Assembly: GCF_030388325.1 (NCBI RefSeq)
Contig: NZ_CP103794.1
Span: forward strand, 5,022,001-5,086,000
Origin: Flavobacterium johnsoniae
Lineage (GTDB): Bacteria; Bacteroidota; Bacteroidia; Flavobacteriales; Flavobacteriaceae
Reading direction: 5' to 3'
Length of the DNA: 64,000 bases
The notes beneath the pieces are model-generated. The model saw only the letters and a program-made list of their open reading frames with translations. It ran no database searches and had not been told where the DNA came from. The stretch's first letter is position 1, and each line of letters starts with the position of its first letter. The position numbers and the translations under genes were made by a program. Shown piece by piece: positions 27,218-36,503 of this stretch.

Positions 27218-27272
27218 TATTGAATTATAAATTAAATCATTGCAAAAGCAAATCGGTATTAAATTGAAATTT

Positions 27273-28493
27273 TTAAAACAATTCCAATTGATTGTTTGGA
27301 TTATTTGGTTTGTTCTTTTTGGGTTTTGCATCACCAAAAACGGTTCGACCTCCGTATAAATGAGAATTTTCTCTTTCTCTTTGAATCAAAGCATCGAAAT
27401 TATTGTTGGGCGTAAAACTTTCTTCAGCATTTCTCGAAATTTCAGATAGTTTTTGAATGGCATTTAGTTTATCACTAATTCCAATTTTTGCTCGATTTAT
27501 AGCTCTTTGCAAAGTATCGATCGTTTCATCATAAATTTTAACAGGAACGGGAAACGGATGTCCGTCTTTTCCGCCGTGAGCGAAAGAAAAACGTGCAGGA
27601 TCTTCAAATCGCGTTGGAGTTCCATAGATTATTTCGCTTACTAAAGCTAAAGATTGCAAAGCTCTCGGTCCCATTCCTTTTAGAAGCAAAAGTTCTTCAA
27701 AATCTTCTGGTTTATTATCATGCGTTGTCCAAAGCATTGCGCCTAGCCTTTTCATATTTACATCTTCCATCCGAACATCGTGATGCGCTGGCATAGAAAG
27801 ATGCTTCATTTCTTTTATAATTTTTGCTGGCTCTTCTTTTACTAATTCTAAAATTCCTTCTCTAGATTTTGTAGCAGCATCGGCAGTAAGATTTAAAATA
27901 TTACCTTGATTTTCGCCGTAAATAAAAGTATGAGGTTCATTGATGAAAGATTTTAAATCTTGCGAATGCCAATGATATCTTCTTGCCGTATGCGAATTCG
28001 GATTCATTCCTTGCTGAATAACAGCCCATTGTCCTTTATTATCCACAATAAAATTATGCTGATACAATTGAAATCCGTCTTGAATGGCTGTATTATCAAC
28101 TTTTGCTGTAAGTCTGCTGCAATTGGCAAGATTATTTCCATCTAAACCAGTTTTTTCGCCTACAAAAAGGAGTTCTTGCGGTGTGAGCATCGAATGTTTT
28201 CCTTTTCCTCCGCAGATATAAATTCCTAATTCTTTAGAATGCGGATTAACCGATCTTTTTAAGGCTCCAAGTACAGAAGTTGTAATTCCAGACGAATGCC
28301 AATCCATTCCCATAACAGCTCCAAAACTCTGAAACCAAAAAGGATTACTCAATTTACTGATGACTTCAGAAGTAGAAAATTCTAAGGCAATGGTTTCTAC
28401 AATAGCAAAACCAAGTTTTGACATTCGTTCAGCAAGCCACATCGGAACATGTCCGTAATGTAAAGGAAGATCTGCTGTACCTGAACGTTTCAT
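27273..28493 (-). CDS. DUF763 domain-containing protein
   Basis: This 406-residue protein matches DUF763: it begins MKRSGTADLPLHYGHVPMWL, and has GMDWHSSGITTSVLGALKR and CGGKGKHSMLTP in the N-terminal half. HYNWHSQ-like (RYHWHSQDLKSF) and KGMGPRALQSLALVSEI follow. The GMGPR..QSLAL segment looks like a helix-hairpin-helix, so nucleic-acid binding is plausible. The family is widespread in archaea and bacteria and uncharacterised. The charged tail ends NNPNNQLELF. It appears to be the first gene of a unit with the MFS gene downstream. Confidence 0.85.
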   Translation of the reverse strand: MKRSGTADLPLHYGHVPMWLAERMSKLGFAIVETIALEFSTSEVISKLSNPFWFQSFGAVMGMDWHSSGITTSVLGALKRSVNPHSKELGIYICGGKGKHSMLTPQELLFVGEKTGLDGNNLANCSRLTAKVDNTAIQDGFQLYQHNFIVDNKGQWAVIQQGMNPNSHTARRYHWHSQDLKSFINEPHTFIYGENQGNILNLTADAATKSREGILELVKEEPAKIIKEMKHLSMPAHHDVRMEDVNMKRLGAMLWTTHDNKPEDFEELLLLKGMGPRALQSLALVSEIIYGTPTRFEDPARFSFAHGGKDGHPFPVPVKIYDETIDTLQRAINRAKIGISDKLNAIQKLSEISRNAEESFTPNNNFDALIQRERENSHLYGGRTVFGDAKPKKNKPNNPNNQLELF

Positions 28494-28640
28494 TTGTCAA
28501 ATTATATGCTGCAAAAATAAGTAAAATAGAACTGTCTATTTCTTAATAAAGCGGTAAGGTTTGCAGAATGTTACAAAATGAAACAATTTCTATTTTTTGA
28601 TTCGCTAAAGAAGAATTCAATTATAACGAAACATTCTTCC

Positions 28641-28682
28641 AAAAAAAAGTCTCGAAAAAACTAATTTTCGAGACTTTTTTTT
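28641..28682 (-). terminator. Intrinsic terminator of the kinase/response-regulator operon
   Basis: Strong hairpin with arms AAAAAAAAGTCTCGAAAA and TTTTCGAGACTTTTTTTT, located just past the response regulator stop. It is symmetrical, so the DNA on either strand ends in a T run. Confidence 0.85.
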
Positions 28683-28700
28683 ATTTTACAAATTGGCTAT

Positions 28701-29171
28701 TTATAAATTCAAATTACTTTCTTGGCAAACAAAAATATGCTGTAAACCACTTGTGTGTAATTTTGCAATAGCTTCTTTAATATCATCTAAATTAGATGTT
28801 ATAATTTTCAAAACCTGTTTTAAATCCTTAAAATTATTCGGTTTAATAAAATAACAAACAGCACCTAAACTTGTTGCACTATCCATATCATTTTTGTGAG
28901 AAGAAGTCGAAATCATAATCACAGGAATATCTTTATAGCGCGGATCTGATTTTAATTCTTTAAGACATTCCCAGCCATTCATAATTGGCATATTTAAATC
29001 TAAAAAGATAACTCCAGGATTTTCATCTAGACTATTTAGAATTTTTAATGCCTCGCTTCCGTTTTCTGCACAATGACATAAAATATCTTCATCAATATCT
29101 GCCAATGCTTCGCAGAACATTTCTGTGTCATCCATATCATCGTCGGCGAGTAAAATTACCTTTTTCTCCAT
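28701..29171 (-). CDS. Single-domain response regulator (CheY/Rcp1-like)
   Basis: This 156-residue receiver domain has the acidic pocket D10-D11 (LLADDDMDD), phospho-acceptor D58 (VIFLDLNMP), conserved Thr/Ser (ISTSSHK) and Lys (FIKP). No output domain is attached, so it acts by phosphotransfer or protein contact. ATG 29171 lies one base after the kinase stop. An earlier ATG at 29183 overlaps the kinase gene. It is the likely partner of the PAS kinase. Such kinase/Rcp-type pairs are frequent in Bacteroidota and resemble phytochrome-type signalling pairs, although no phytochrome domain is visible here. Confidence 0.92.
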   Translation of the reverse strand: MEKKVILLADDDMDDTEMFCEALADIDEDILCHCAENGSEALKILNSLDENPGVIFLDLNMPIMNGWECLKELKSDPRYKDIPVIMISTSSHKNDMDSATSLGAVCYFIKPNNFKDLKQVLKIITSNLDDIKEAIAKLHTSGLQHIFVCQESNLNL

Positions 29172-29172
29172 A

Positions 29173-31842
29173 TTAAATGTCATTCTCTTTTTGTTCTAAT
29201 GGCAACTTTATTGTAAATACAGCACCTTGGTTTGGTATACCCGAAGCGGTTATACTTCCTCCATGACGCTCCGCTATTTTTTTGCAAAGCGACAGTCCTA
29301 AACCAGTTCCTTCGTATCGATCCTTAGGATTCAAACGAGTAAAGGTTTCAAAAATATGATTCGTCTGATTAGAAGCAAAACCAATTCCGTTATCTTCTAA
29401 TCTTATCAAGGCAAAACTTTTGTCTTGCTCATTTATTACCTCAGCCGATATACTAATAATTGGCGGTATTGTTTCTTGAGCAAATTTAATCGAATTATTG
29501 ATAAGATTATAAAATAATTGATACAGTAATACGGTCGCACCTTCTAATTTTGGTAAATTTTGATACAGAATTTTTCCGTTTGTTTTTTGCAAAGCAATTT
29601 CCAAATCCGTTTCGATATTTCTTATAATCTCATTTAAGTCAACTAAAGTTGTTTTTTGCGAATCGGCATTAATTTTAGAATAAGCCAAAACGCCATCAAT
29701 CATATTAAACATTCGATCTGCGGCAACATGAATTCTTTCAATAAATTTTGTTGAAGACTCATCAAGTTTTCCGTCTAGACGATCTTCTAAACGACTTAGA
29801 AACGTCTTAATTTTTCTAACCGGTTCTTTCAAATCGTGCGATGCAACGTGAGCAAATTGCTGTAAATCATCATTAGAACGTTGTAATTCTTTTGTACGAT
29901 CTGCGACTAAAATCTCTAATTTTTCGGTAATAGATTTGTGCTCATGTATATCTGTACACGTTCCAAACCATTTGGTTATTGCACCTGTTTTGTCTTTTAT
30001 AGGAACGGCTTTACTTAAAAACCATCTGTATTCTTTTGTATAAATGTTTTTTATTCGAAATTCGAGCTGATACGGATTACCGTTTTCAACACTATAATAC
30101 CAAAATTCTTTTACTAAAGATACATCATTTGGATGTAAAACTGGAATCCAGCTATTATCTCCATGACCATCTTCTTCTAATCCTGTATATTCATACCATC
30201 GATTATTATAGTAATCGGTAAAACCATCTGGTCTTGCTGTCCAAATAATTTGCGGAACCAGATCTGCAAGCTGGCGAAATTTTTCTTCACTTTCTTTAAT
30301 AACCTCTTGAAGTTCTTTTTGCGAAGTAATATCACTAGCCGTACCAAACCATTCGATTATTTTATCATTTTCATCTAATATTGGAACCACTCTCGAAAAA
30401 ACCCAGCCAATAGATCCGTCTGGATTTGTGACTCTATGTTCCATTTCAAAAATACTTTTATCTATAATCGATTGAGAAATAAGATTAACAGCTCTTTGCA
30501 GATCGCTTGTATGGATAAATTTATCTAGCCAATTCACAACAGGTTCTTCTGAATTAGATAACAAACCATCGCCTTCTAAACTATGCATAATCATCCAATC
30601 AGAATCCATTCGATAAACCAAATCAGATGATGCATTTACCAAAGCTCGGAAACGATTCTCGCTTTCTTCCATTTTCTGACGTGCTACAACTTGTTCTGTA
30701 ACTTCAACAGCTACTTGAATCATTCCCGTTATTTTTCCATCTTCTATAAGCGGACGATAAGCAAGATTATAATAGTAATTTTTTAATTCGCCTGTGCGAT
30801 TGTGCGGAACCAAAACCTCGCTTTGATCAAACGGAATTCCTTTATTATATACGTTTAAAACCTGTTCCCAAACATATTGACCTTCGAGTTCTGGCAAGAC
30901 ATCAATTAATCGCATACCAATAATTTCTTCTCCGCGCCCAATCATCTGAAGCATATGATGGTTAATCTGTTCGATTATTAAATCATCACCTTTTAGAATT
31001 AAAGTTGGTGCTGGAGTCTGGTGTATCATTTTACGAAAACGACTCTCACTTAATTGTAATTTTCCTTCGGCTTGTTTAATTTCTGTAATATCGCGTGTTG
31101 TTCCTGCAATTGCCTCGACATCTCCTTTTTCATTAAAAACAGGTGCAAAAATATAGTCGTACACTCGGCGCCCTAATTCTGCGTGCGGAAAAGAAACTGT
31201 TCCTCTAATTGATTTCTTTGTAGAAACCACTTCGTCGATTTCTCTTTCGTGCATTTCGGCATGCCATTCTTCATAACCATTTTCTCTAAGTCCTTTGCCA
31301 ATAGCATCTTCTGCAGATTTGCCCCACATTGTCAATAAGGCCTTATTTGCGTAAGTAAAAATATAATCAAGATTCAATACATAAACCAAATCTGGAGTTG
31401 TGTTTATAATCGAATCATAAAGTCTTTTTTGCTTTTCGGCAACTGTAAGCGCATTGTTTAAAGCTGTTTCGGCTTGTTTTTTTTCTGTGATATCTTCTGT
31501 AGTTAGAACAATTAAATCGTCTTGTTTAACGGCTGTATATAGAAACCATTTTTTGGTTTCTTCAATTTCATGCCATTGCTCGTAATTTACAGAAATGCCT
31601 GTTTCTGAAGTTTCAATAAGCTTTTCTAGAATATCATTTTTAATCCACGGAAAAACTTCTGTGTATCTCTTGTTTTTATAATTAACATCTTTAACCCAAC
31701 TAATCATAGCAGAATTAAGCAGTAATATAGAAAAATCTTGTATCCTGTTTTTATTATTATATAAAGGCTTTAAAACTGCAATGCCATTTGGCGCTGCGTT
31801 AAAGACTATTTCAAAAAGATTTAGATTATTTGTTAGCTCCAT
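29173..31842 (-). CDS. Multi-PAS sensor histidine kinase
   Basis: This 889-residue kinase has about five PAS/PAC modules in series (roughly residues 1-640; ITEKKQAE, DITEIKQAE, DITSQKEL and DIHEHKS mark the PAC ends). A HisKA domain follows with phospho-His in HVASHDLKEP (about 666). The HATPase domain has N box NLINNSIKFAQ, G1 DNGIGF and G2 GTGLGLS. No membrane segment is evident, so the kinase is probably cytoplasmic and senses a small ligand, redox state or light via PAS. The ligand cannot be deduced. The response regulator follows directly. The 288-base upstream gap shows no other gene. Confidence 0.93.
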   Translation of the reverse strand: MELTNNLNLFEIVFNAAPNGIAVLKPLYNNKNRIQDFSILLLNSAMISWVKDVNYKNKRYTEVFPWIKNDILEKLIETSETGISVNYEQWHEIEETKKWFLYTAVKQDDLIVLTTEDITEKKQAETALNNALTVAEKQKRLYDSIINTTPDLVYVLNLDYIFTYANKALLTMWGKSAEDAIGKGLRENGYEEWHAEMHEREIDEVVSTKKSIRGTVSFPHAELGRRVYDYIFAPVFNEKGDVEAIAGTTRDITEIKQAEGKLQLSESRFRKMIHQTPAPTLILKGDDLIIEQINHHMLQMIGRGEEIIGMRLIDVLPELEGQYVWEQVLNVYNKGIPFDQSEVLVPHNRTGELKNYYYNLAYRPLIEDGKITGMIQVAVEVTEQVVARQKMEESENRFRALVNASSDLVYRMDSDWMIMHSLEGDGLLSNSEEPVVNWLDKFIHTSDLQRAVNLISQSIIDKSIFEMEHRVTNPDGSIGWVFSRVVPILDENDKIIEWFGTASDITSQKELQEVIKESEEKFRQLADLVPQIIWTARPDGFTDYYNNRWYEYTGLEEDGHGDNSWIPVLHPNDVSLVKEFWYYSVENGNPYQLEFRIKNIYTKEYRWFLSKAVPIKDKTGAITKWFGTCTDIHEHKSITEKLEILVADRTKELQRSNDDLQQFAHVASHDLKEPVRKIKTFLSRLEDRLDGKLDESSTKFIERIHVAADRMFNMIDGVLAYSKINADSQKTTLVDLNEIIRNIETDLEIALQKTNGKILYQNLPKLEGATVLLYQLFYNLINNSIKFAQETIPPIISISAEVINEQDKSFALIRLEDNGIGFASNQTNHIFETFTRLNPKDRYEGTGLGLSLCKKIAERHGGSITASGIPNQGAVFTIKLPLEQKENDI

Positions 31843-32076
31843 TTGTTCGTCAACATATAAGAAAAGCTGTTTTACTTTTTTAAACTTTTAATTATTAATT
31901 ACTTGTATCTAAAAATACATTCAACTAAAACAAAAACAATTTTTAATGCTGTCCAAAACATTTAATATTAAAATAATATCAGAATGCTAAATAGCCTAAT
32001 CAAATATAGAGAAAAAGCTTTTCATTTGTTTTTTTATTTTAGCTGAATCTCACAAATTCATATTGTTTTTACAATG

Positions 32077-32110
32077 AAAAAAGCCAAATCTACTTAGATT
32101 CAGCTTTTTT
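32077..32110 (-). terminator. Intrinsic terminator after the small lipoprotein
   Basis: AAAAAAGC-CA-AATCT / AGATT-CA-GCTTTTTT forms a two-part stem with a CA/CA internal loop, 22 bases after the lipoprotein stop. Confidence 0.6.
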
Positions 32111-32131
32111 GAATTTTATAATTCTTCGAAA

Positions 32132-32356
32132 TTACTTTTTGATTACAGTATCTTTCTTGACAACAATTGTATCATTTCCAATTTCGTCGATGGTATCGCC
32201 CATAAGCGTATCTACTTCTGGTCCAACCGTATCAATTGTGTTTTGAATAGAATCATATGTAGAATCAGCTGGTATATTTTCATTCTTTTTACAAGAAAAT
32301 GACAATCCAGCTAAAAGAATTAAGAATATAATCTTAGTATTTAACAGCGTTTTCAT
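32132..32356 (-). CDS. Small lipoprotein, 74 residues
   Basis: The N-terminal lipoprotein signal is FLILLAGLSFSCKKN (lipobox Cys about 22). The remainder is a short acidic, Thr/Asp-rich chain (DTVGPEVDTLMGDTIDEIG) ending in a Lys-rich tail. No domain is recognised. It resembles the next lipoprotein upstream in layout but not in sequence, and both may be envelope-stress or surface-associated peptides. It is probably transcribed alone. Confidence 0.7.
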   Translation of the reverse strand: MKTLLNTKIIFLILLAGLSFSCKKNENIPADSTYDSIQNTIDTVGPEVDTLMGDTIDEIGNDTIVVKKDTVIKK

Positions 32357-32496
32357 AAATATTTATTTTTAATTGATATCTCGTAATTAATAGTAATAAA
32401 AATAAAACATCATGAGAAAATTCAATTACACAATTTTAGCTTGCATTTATAGAAATCAAACCACATAAATCACTCAAAATACGCTATTTGCACTTT

Positions 32497-32841
32497 TTAT
32501 TTTTTCTTTTTGGCAGCTTTTTCCTCTGGTCTTAAACTATCTTTCTGAACGCCTGTAGCAGTTGTATAAGTTGCACCGTCTTTAGAACTTTCTCCTGGTC
32601 CGCTTCCTGTTCCTGCCGAACTTTCAGATCCGTTTTTTTGTGTTGTTTCAATATTGGTTTCAATATGTTCCTCACTTTTCAAACTGTCTGTTTTGCTTTC
32701 TGCTTTACTTTGTTTGCTGTCCATTGGTGAGATAACAGTATCTATTTCGTCACTATATCCATCTTGATTGTTTTTACACGAAAATAAGATTCCACTGAAA
32801 ATAATCAAAATCAAGATTATCGTTCCTTTTAATGCTTTCAT
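32497..32841 (-). CDS. Small lipoprotein, 114 residues, low complexity
   Basis: The signal IILILIIFSGILFSCKN carries the lipobox Cys, followed by a hydrophilic Ser/Glu/Lys/Gly-rich chain (NGSESSAGTGSGPGESSKDG) and a basic end (EEKAAKKKK). No family is recognised. The rest of the chain is likely disordered. Confidence 0.65.
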   Translation of the reverse strand: MKALKGTIILILIIFSGILFSCKNNQDGYSDEIDTVISPMDSKQSKAESKTDSLKSEEHIETNIETTQKNGSESSAGTGSGPGESSKDGATYTTATGVQKDSLRPEEKAAKKKK

Positions 32842-32982
32842 AATAATTCACTTTTCGGTTTATAAATTGTCTGACTTTCACAATTGCTAAGTAACTATTT
32901 ATAAAACCGTTAAGGTTATAGCATTTTCAGTATTTTTTATATAAAAAAGATATTACAATCTTTTAAAAATTAGAAAATTAAA

Positions 32983-33012
32983 AAAGGGAAGATTGCGTAA
33001 AATCTTCCCTTT
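32983..33012 (-). terminator. Intrinsic terminator of the TonB-dependent receptor gene
   Basis: A perfect 12-bp stem AAAGGGAAGATT / AATCTTCCCTTT with loop GCGTAA, 25 bases past the receptor stop. On the minus strand it is followed by a T-rich run. Confidence 0.8.
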
Positions 33013-33036
33013 CTGTATATGATATTCTTTGTAAAA

Positions 33037-34899
33037 TTAAAAAGTAACCAATTTTACTCCTAAAGTAAACCATCTTGAAGGCAAAGGCACAGCTCCAACT
33101 TCATAATAAGTCGCATTAAATATATTTTGAGCATCTAAGAAAATTGTAAACTTATGAATGTTCTGACTTACTCTAAAATCATTTACCCAATAAGAAGGTC
33201 CCGTAATTCTTTCGTTAAAACGTGTTGCAAATAAAATAGAGAAATCTTTAAACTGATAATCTATTGTGTTTGTAACTTGGTGTTTTAGAGAAGAAATAGC
33301 ATATTTTGAATAGATTTCTGTACGAGCACTTTTGAATTCTGAATCTAAATACGTGTATCCTAAAAGTATATTTAATCTCGAATCTTTGGAGAAATCGAAT
33401 CTGTAAGTTCCACGCAAATTAATTCCGTTTGTGTTTAAATCTCCAGTGTTTTGACTTTGCCAAGGTTGCGTTGTTGCATTACGCATCCAATCGATATAAT
33501 TATCAATTTTTCTGTAGAAATAATTCGCATTCAAACTCAACGCTTTTTTATTGTATTTAAATCCGATTTCGCTTTGAAAAGCATTTTCAGAATCTAAATC
33601 GACGTTTCCGATATTTCCAGTTTGTTTCAAATATAAATCTGTAAAAGATGGAATTCTCTGGCTTGTTCCAACATTTCCGATAATTTTAAAAGCATCTGTA
33701 ATAGCATAACTTGCGTCAATTCCTGGATAAATCTGCCACTTATAATCTGAATTATAATTCAAATAAGTTCCTAAATTAACATCTAATTTTTCGAAGAAAC
33801 TTGTTCTGTATTCTGCGTATAAACCAACGTTATCGCGATCGTGATCTCCAATATTAGAAGAATGAATATTTTCATTTCTAAATTCAGCTCCAAAACCAAT
33901 TTCTCCTTTAGACAATTTTACAGTCGAATTCAATTCTGCTGCGATCGAATTGGTATAATGCTGGCTTCTTCCAACTGCTAAATTGGAGTTTCCTAAATAA
34001 CGGTAATCGTCGTAATTGTATCTGTAAGTAACTCTCGGCATAATTTTCCAACTATCTGTAATAGAATGTTTAGACTGAATATTAGCAAAAGTAGTTTGTA
34101 CAATTTCTGTAGAATTTCTATCGCCAGGCGCAGCGTAAAATCCGTTGGCACCAAATCCGTTGTTGATGTAACCCGCAGAAGCTAAAATTTCATTAGAATC
34201 GTTGATTTGAACATTTCCTTGATAGAAAATTTTATTGTTTTCGAATGCCGTATTGTAGCGGTATCCGTTGCTTTTATCGTGCGAAGCAAAAATTAAATGC
34301 TGTTGTTTTTCTTTTCCTAAAACAGCTCCCGCCTGAACGCCCGTTCCGTAAAAAGTATCTCCCGTATCTTGCGTATCTTTTTCGAAATTAGAACCTGCAT
34401 AAGTGCTTACTAAAAATCCTGAATCTGTTGGTTTTTTAGTTATAATATTAATTGCTCCTGTTAAACTGTTAATTCCGTACGTTCTTGCAGCCGGTCCGCG
34501 AACAATCTCAATTCTTTCAATAACTTCAACCGGAAGAGGCAAGTTTAACATATTATGAGCTGTTTGCGAATCGATTACTTTTGCTCCATTTAGCAGAACA
34601 ACTGTTTGCTCAAAACTTCCGCCATCAACGCTAATATCGGCTTGAGTTCCAAATGGCCCACGTTGTCTAATATCTACTCCGTTAGCATATTGTAAAACTT
34701 CTTGAAGTGTTCTTCCTGGCAGTTTTTTAATGGTTTCGCTCGAGATGACATACACATTTCTGTTTTGTTTAGAAATTGGTGTACTGAAACGGTTTTCATT
34801 AATTACAACCTCGTCCATTTGATTGATGGAATCTTTTTTGGTCTGTGCGTAAAAATTGGTACAAATTACTGTAAAAACAGCAAAATAGATTTTTTTCAT
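33037..34899 (-). CDS. TonB-dependent outer-membrane receptor
   Basis: This 620-residue protein has a signal peptide ending FYAQ, then a TonB-box-like DEVVINENR and a plug domain (LPGRTLQEVLQYANGVDIRQ, then DISVDGGSFEQTVVLLNGA, then VERIEIVRGPAARTYG). A 22-strand-type barrel ending in an aromatic residue (LGVKLVTF) follows. The size and the plug without a carboxypeptidase-like N-terminal extension resemble BtuB/siderophore-type receptors rather than SusC. The substrate is unknown. It is divergent from a MocR-type regulator over a 70-base intergenic region with repeated GTACTA half-sites, which suggests direct control by that regulator and perhaps uptake of a vitamin- or amine-like ligand. Confidence 0.92.
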   Translation of the reverse strand: MKKIYFAVFTVICTNFYAQTKKDSINQMDEVVINENRFSTPISKQNRNVYVISSETIKKLPGRTLQEVLQYANGVDIRQRGPFGTQADISVDGGSFEQTVVLLNGAKVIDSQTAHNMLNLPLPVEVIERIEIVRGPAARTYGINSLTGAINIITKKPTDSGFLVSTYAGSNFEKDTQDTGDTFYGTGVQAGAVLGKEKQQHLIFASHDKSNGYRYNTAFENNKIFYQGNVQINDSNEILASAGYINNGFGANGFYAAPGDRNSTEIVQTTFANIQSKHSITDSWKIMPRVTYRYNYDDYRYLGNSNLAVGRSQHYTNSIAAELNSTVKLSKGEIGFGAEFRNENIHSSNIGDHDRDNVGLYAEYRTSFFEKLDVNLGTYLNYNSDYKWQIYPGIDASYAITDAFKIIGNVGTSQRIPSFTDLYLKQTGNIGNVDLDSENAFQSEIGFKYNKKALSLNANYFYRKIDNYIDWMRNATTQPWQSQNTGDLNTNGINLRGTYRFDFSKDSRLNILLGYTYLDSEFKSARTEIYSKYAISSLKHQVTNTIDYQFKDFSILFATRFNERITGPSYWVNDFRVSQNIHKFTIFLDAQNIFNATYYEVGAVPLPSRWFTLGVKLVTF

Positions 34900-34926
34900 T
34901 TTGGTTTACTATTTTTTTTGGCAAAA

Positions 34927-34956
34927 GTACTACCTTGCCGTACTAACAAAGTATAC
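34927..34956. promoter_or_regulatory. Candidate MocR operator: repeated GTACTA-like half-sites
   Basis: GTACTA at 34927, GTACTA at 34940 and GTATAC at 34951 lie in the short gap between the divergent receptor and MocR genes. MocR-type regulators usually bind repeated sites in such divergent promoters. Confidence 0.45.
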
Positions 34957-34969
34957 CAGTTTTATAATT

Positions 34970-36454
34970 ATGGATAGTCCGGTTGAAATTCCTTTTAGAA
35001 GTTTTATTCATTTAAAACCAGAACAAAATACGGCAATTTATCTACAGATTGTTTTTGAATTTATTAAAGCCATCCAAACCGGATTTCTTCCCGAAGGAAC
35101 AAAACTTCCCGGCACGCGAATATTGTGTAAAGTATTAGACGTCAATCGAAATACTTTAATTAAAGCTTTTCAGGATTTAGAATCGCAAGGTTGGATTGAA
35201 ACGCTTCCGAATAAAGGGACTTTTATTTTATCCCAGCAAAAAAGTAAAGCAGAATTTCCTGTTTCAAAAGAACAAAATACATCCGAAACCAATACTGGCT
35301 TTAACTTTCAAAAATCGACTATTTTAGAAAATCCAATTGAAACGAGCAATTTGCCTTATCAATTTAATGACGGAATGCCCGATTGGAGATTGGTTCAAAC
35401 CGATGTTTTGGCAAGATTGTATGTTTCTAAATTAAAAAGAAGAAAAAGTTCTAAAACCTACGAACAGATTCAGCTTCGTTCGCATTCTAATTTTAAAACG
35501 CATTTTTCTAATTATCTGAACCTTACACGCGGGATTCGTATTTCGACTTCAAATTTACTCACAACGAGCAGTCACGAAATCAGTTTGTATCTGGTTACAA
35601 AAGTACTTATTAATCAAGGCGATAAAGTCGCTGTAGCTTCTCCAGGTTATTATATGTCAAATATGACGTTAACAAATACTGGTGCGCAAATTATTCCGAT
35701 TCAGGTAAATGAAGACGGAATTGATACCAAACAATTGAAAGAAATCTGCGAAACCTCAGAAATCAGAGTTTTATATCTTACTTCAAATTATCATTATCCA
35801 ACAACCATTTCGCTTAGCGCTAAAAAAAGAATGGAAATTTTAGAATTGGCGAATCAATACGGATTTATTATTCTAGAAGATGATTACGATTTTGATTTTC
35901 ATTATGATAATAATCCTGTTTTGCCTTTGGCTGCTTTTGATTCGAATCAGAAAGTAGTTTATATTGGATCTTTTGGAAAATCGCTTCCATCGGGATTTAG
36001 TTATGGTTTTGTTGCCGCTCCTTCTGAATTTATTAAGGAATTAGAAAAGCATCAAAATATTCTCGAACCTAGCATTGATGTTTTAAAAGAGCAGGTTTTA
36101 ACCGAATGGATTACAGAAGGTGAAGTGCATCGTCTTTCTAAAAAAAACAAAAAAATCTACAAAGAACGCCGCGATCATTTTGCTTCGCTTTTGAATGAAA
36201 AATTAAAAGGCAAAATTAAATTTAAAATTCCACCAAGAGGATTGGCAATTTGGGTAGAATGGCTAGACAATTTCAATCTTATTCAATTTCAGAAAGAATG
36301 TGCCAATCATGATTTGTTTCTTCCAAAAACCATTTTATATCAAACCAAAAACTTGACTGCAACACGTTTGGGTTTTGGGCATTTAGAAAAAGAAGAAATG
36401 GAAAAAGCAGTTTCTATTTTAAGCAAATGTTTGGAAATAGTTCTTAGGAAATGA
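34970..36454 (+). CDS. MocR family transcriptional regulator (GntR HTH fused to class I aminotransferase)
   Basis: About 494 residues from ATG 34970 (MDSPVEIPFRSF). The N-terminal winged-helix domain fits the GntR pattern (ALQIVFEFIKAI-like, LPGTRILCKVLDVNRNTLIKAFQDLE, then WIETLPNKGTFIL). A linker leads to an aspartate-aminotransferase fold with PLP lysine in GSFGKSLPSG (about residue 336) and the upstream DDYDFDFHYD block. MocR proteins use PLP as cofactor/effector and often control a divergent gene, here the TonB receptor. A 23-codon extension upstream of the chosen start would run through the operator and is unlikely. Confidence 0.9.
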   Translation: MDSPVEIPFRSFIHLKPEQNTAIYLQIVFEFIKAIQTGFLPEGTKLPGTRILCKVLDVNRNTLIKAFQDLESQGWIETLPNKGTFILSQQKSKAEFPVSKEQNTSETNTGFNFQKSTILENPIETSNLPYQFNDGMPDWRLVQTDVLARLYVSKLKRRKSSKTYEQIQLRSHSNFKTHFSNYLNLTRGIRISTSNLLTTSSHEISLYLVTKVLINQGDKVAVASPGYYMSNMTLTNTGAQIIPIQVNEDGIDTKQLKEICETSEIRVLYLTSNYHYPTTISLSAKKRMEILELANQYGFIILEDDYDFDFHYDNNPVLPLAAFDSNQKVVYIGSFGKSLPSGFSYGFVAAPSEFIKELEKHQNILEPSIDVLKEQVLTEWITEGEVHRLSKKNKKIYKERRDHFASLLNEKLKGKIKFKIPPRGLAIWVEWLDNFNLIQFQKECANHDLFLPKTILYQTKNLTATRLGFGHLEKEEMEKAVSILSKCLEIVLRK

Positions 36455-36464
36455 ATTTTATAAA

Positions 36465-36492
36465 AAAAGGCCGTCTTTATAGACAGCCTTTT
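36465..36492. terminator. Bidirectional intrinsic terminator
   Basis: AAAAGGC-C-GTCT / AGAC-A-GCCTTTT hairpin with one mismatch, between the convergent MocR and catalase genes. Confidence 0.7.
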
Positions 36493-36503
36493 AAAAGTTT
36501 TAT

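Noticed and set aside
27218..27337. 40-residue N-terminal extension of the MFS transporter
   Set aside because: It overlaps the upstream DUF763 gene and does not look like a transporter N-terminus.
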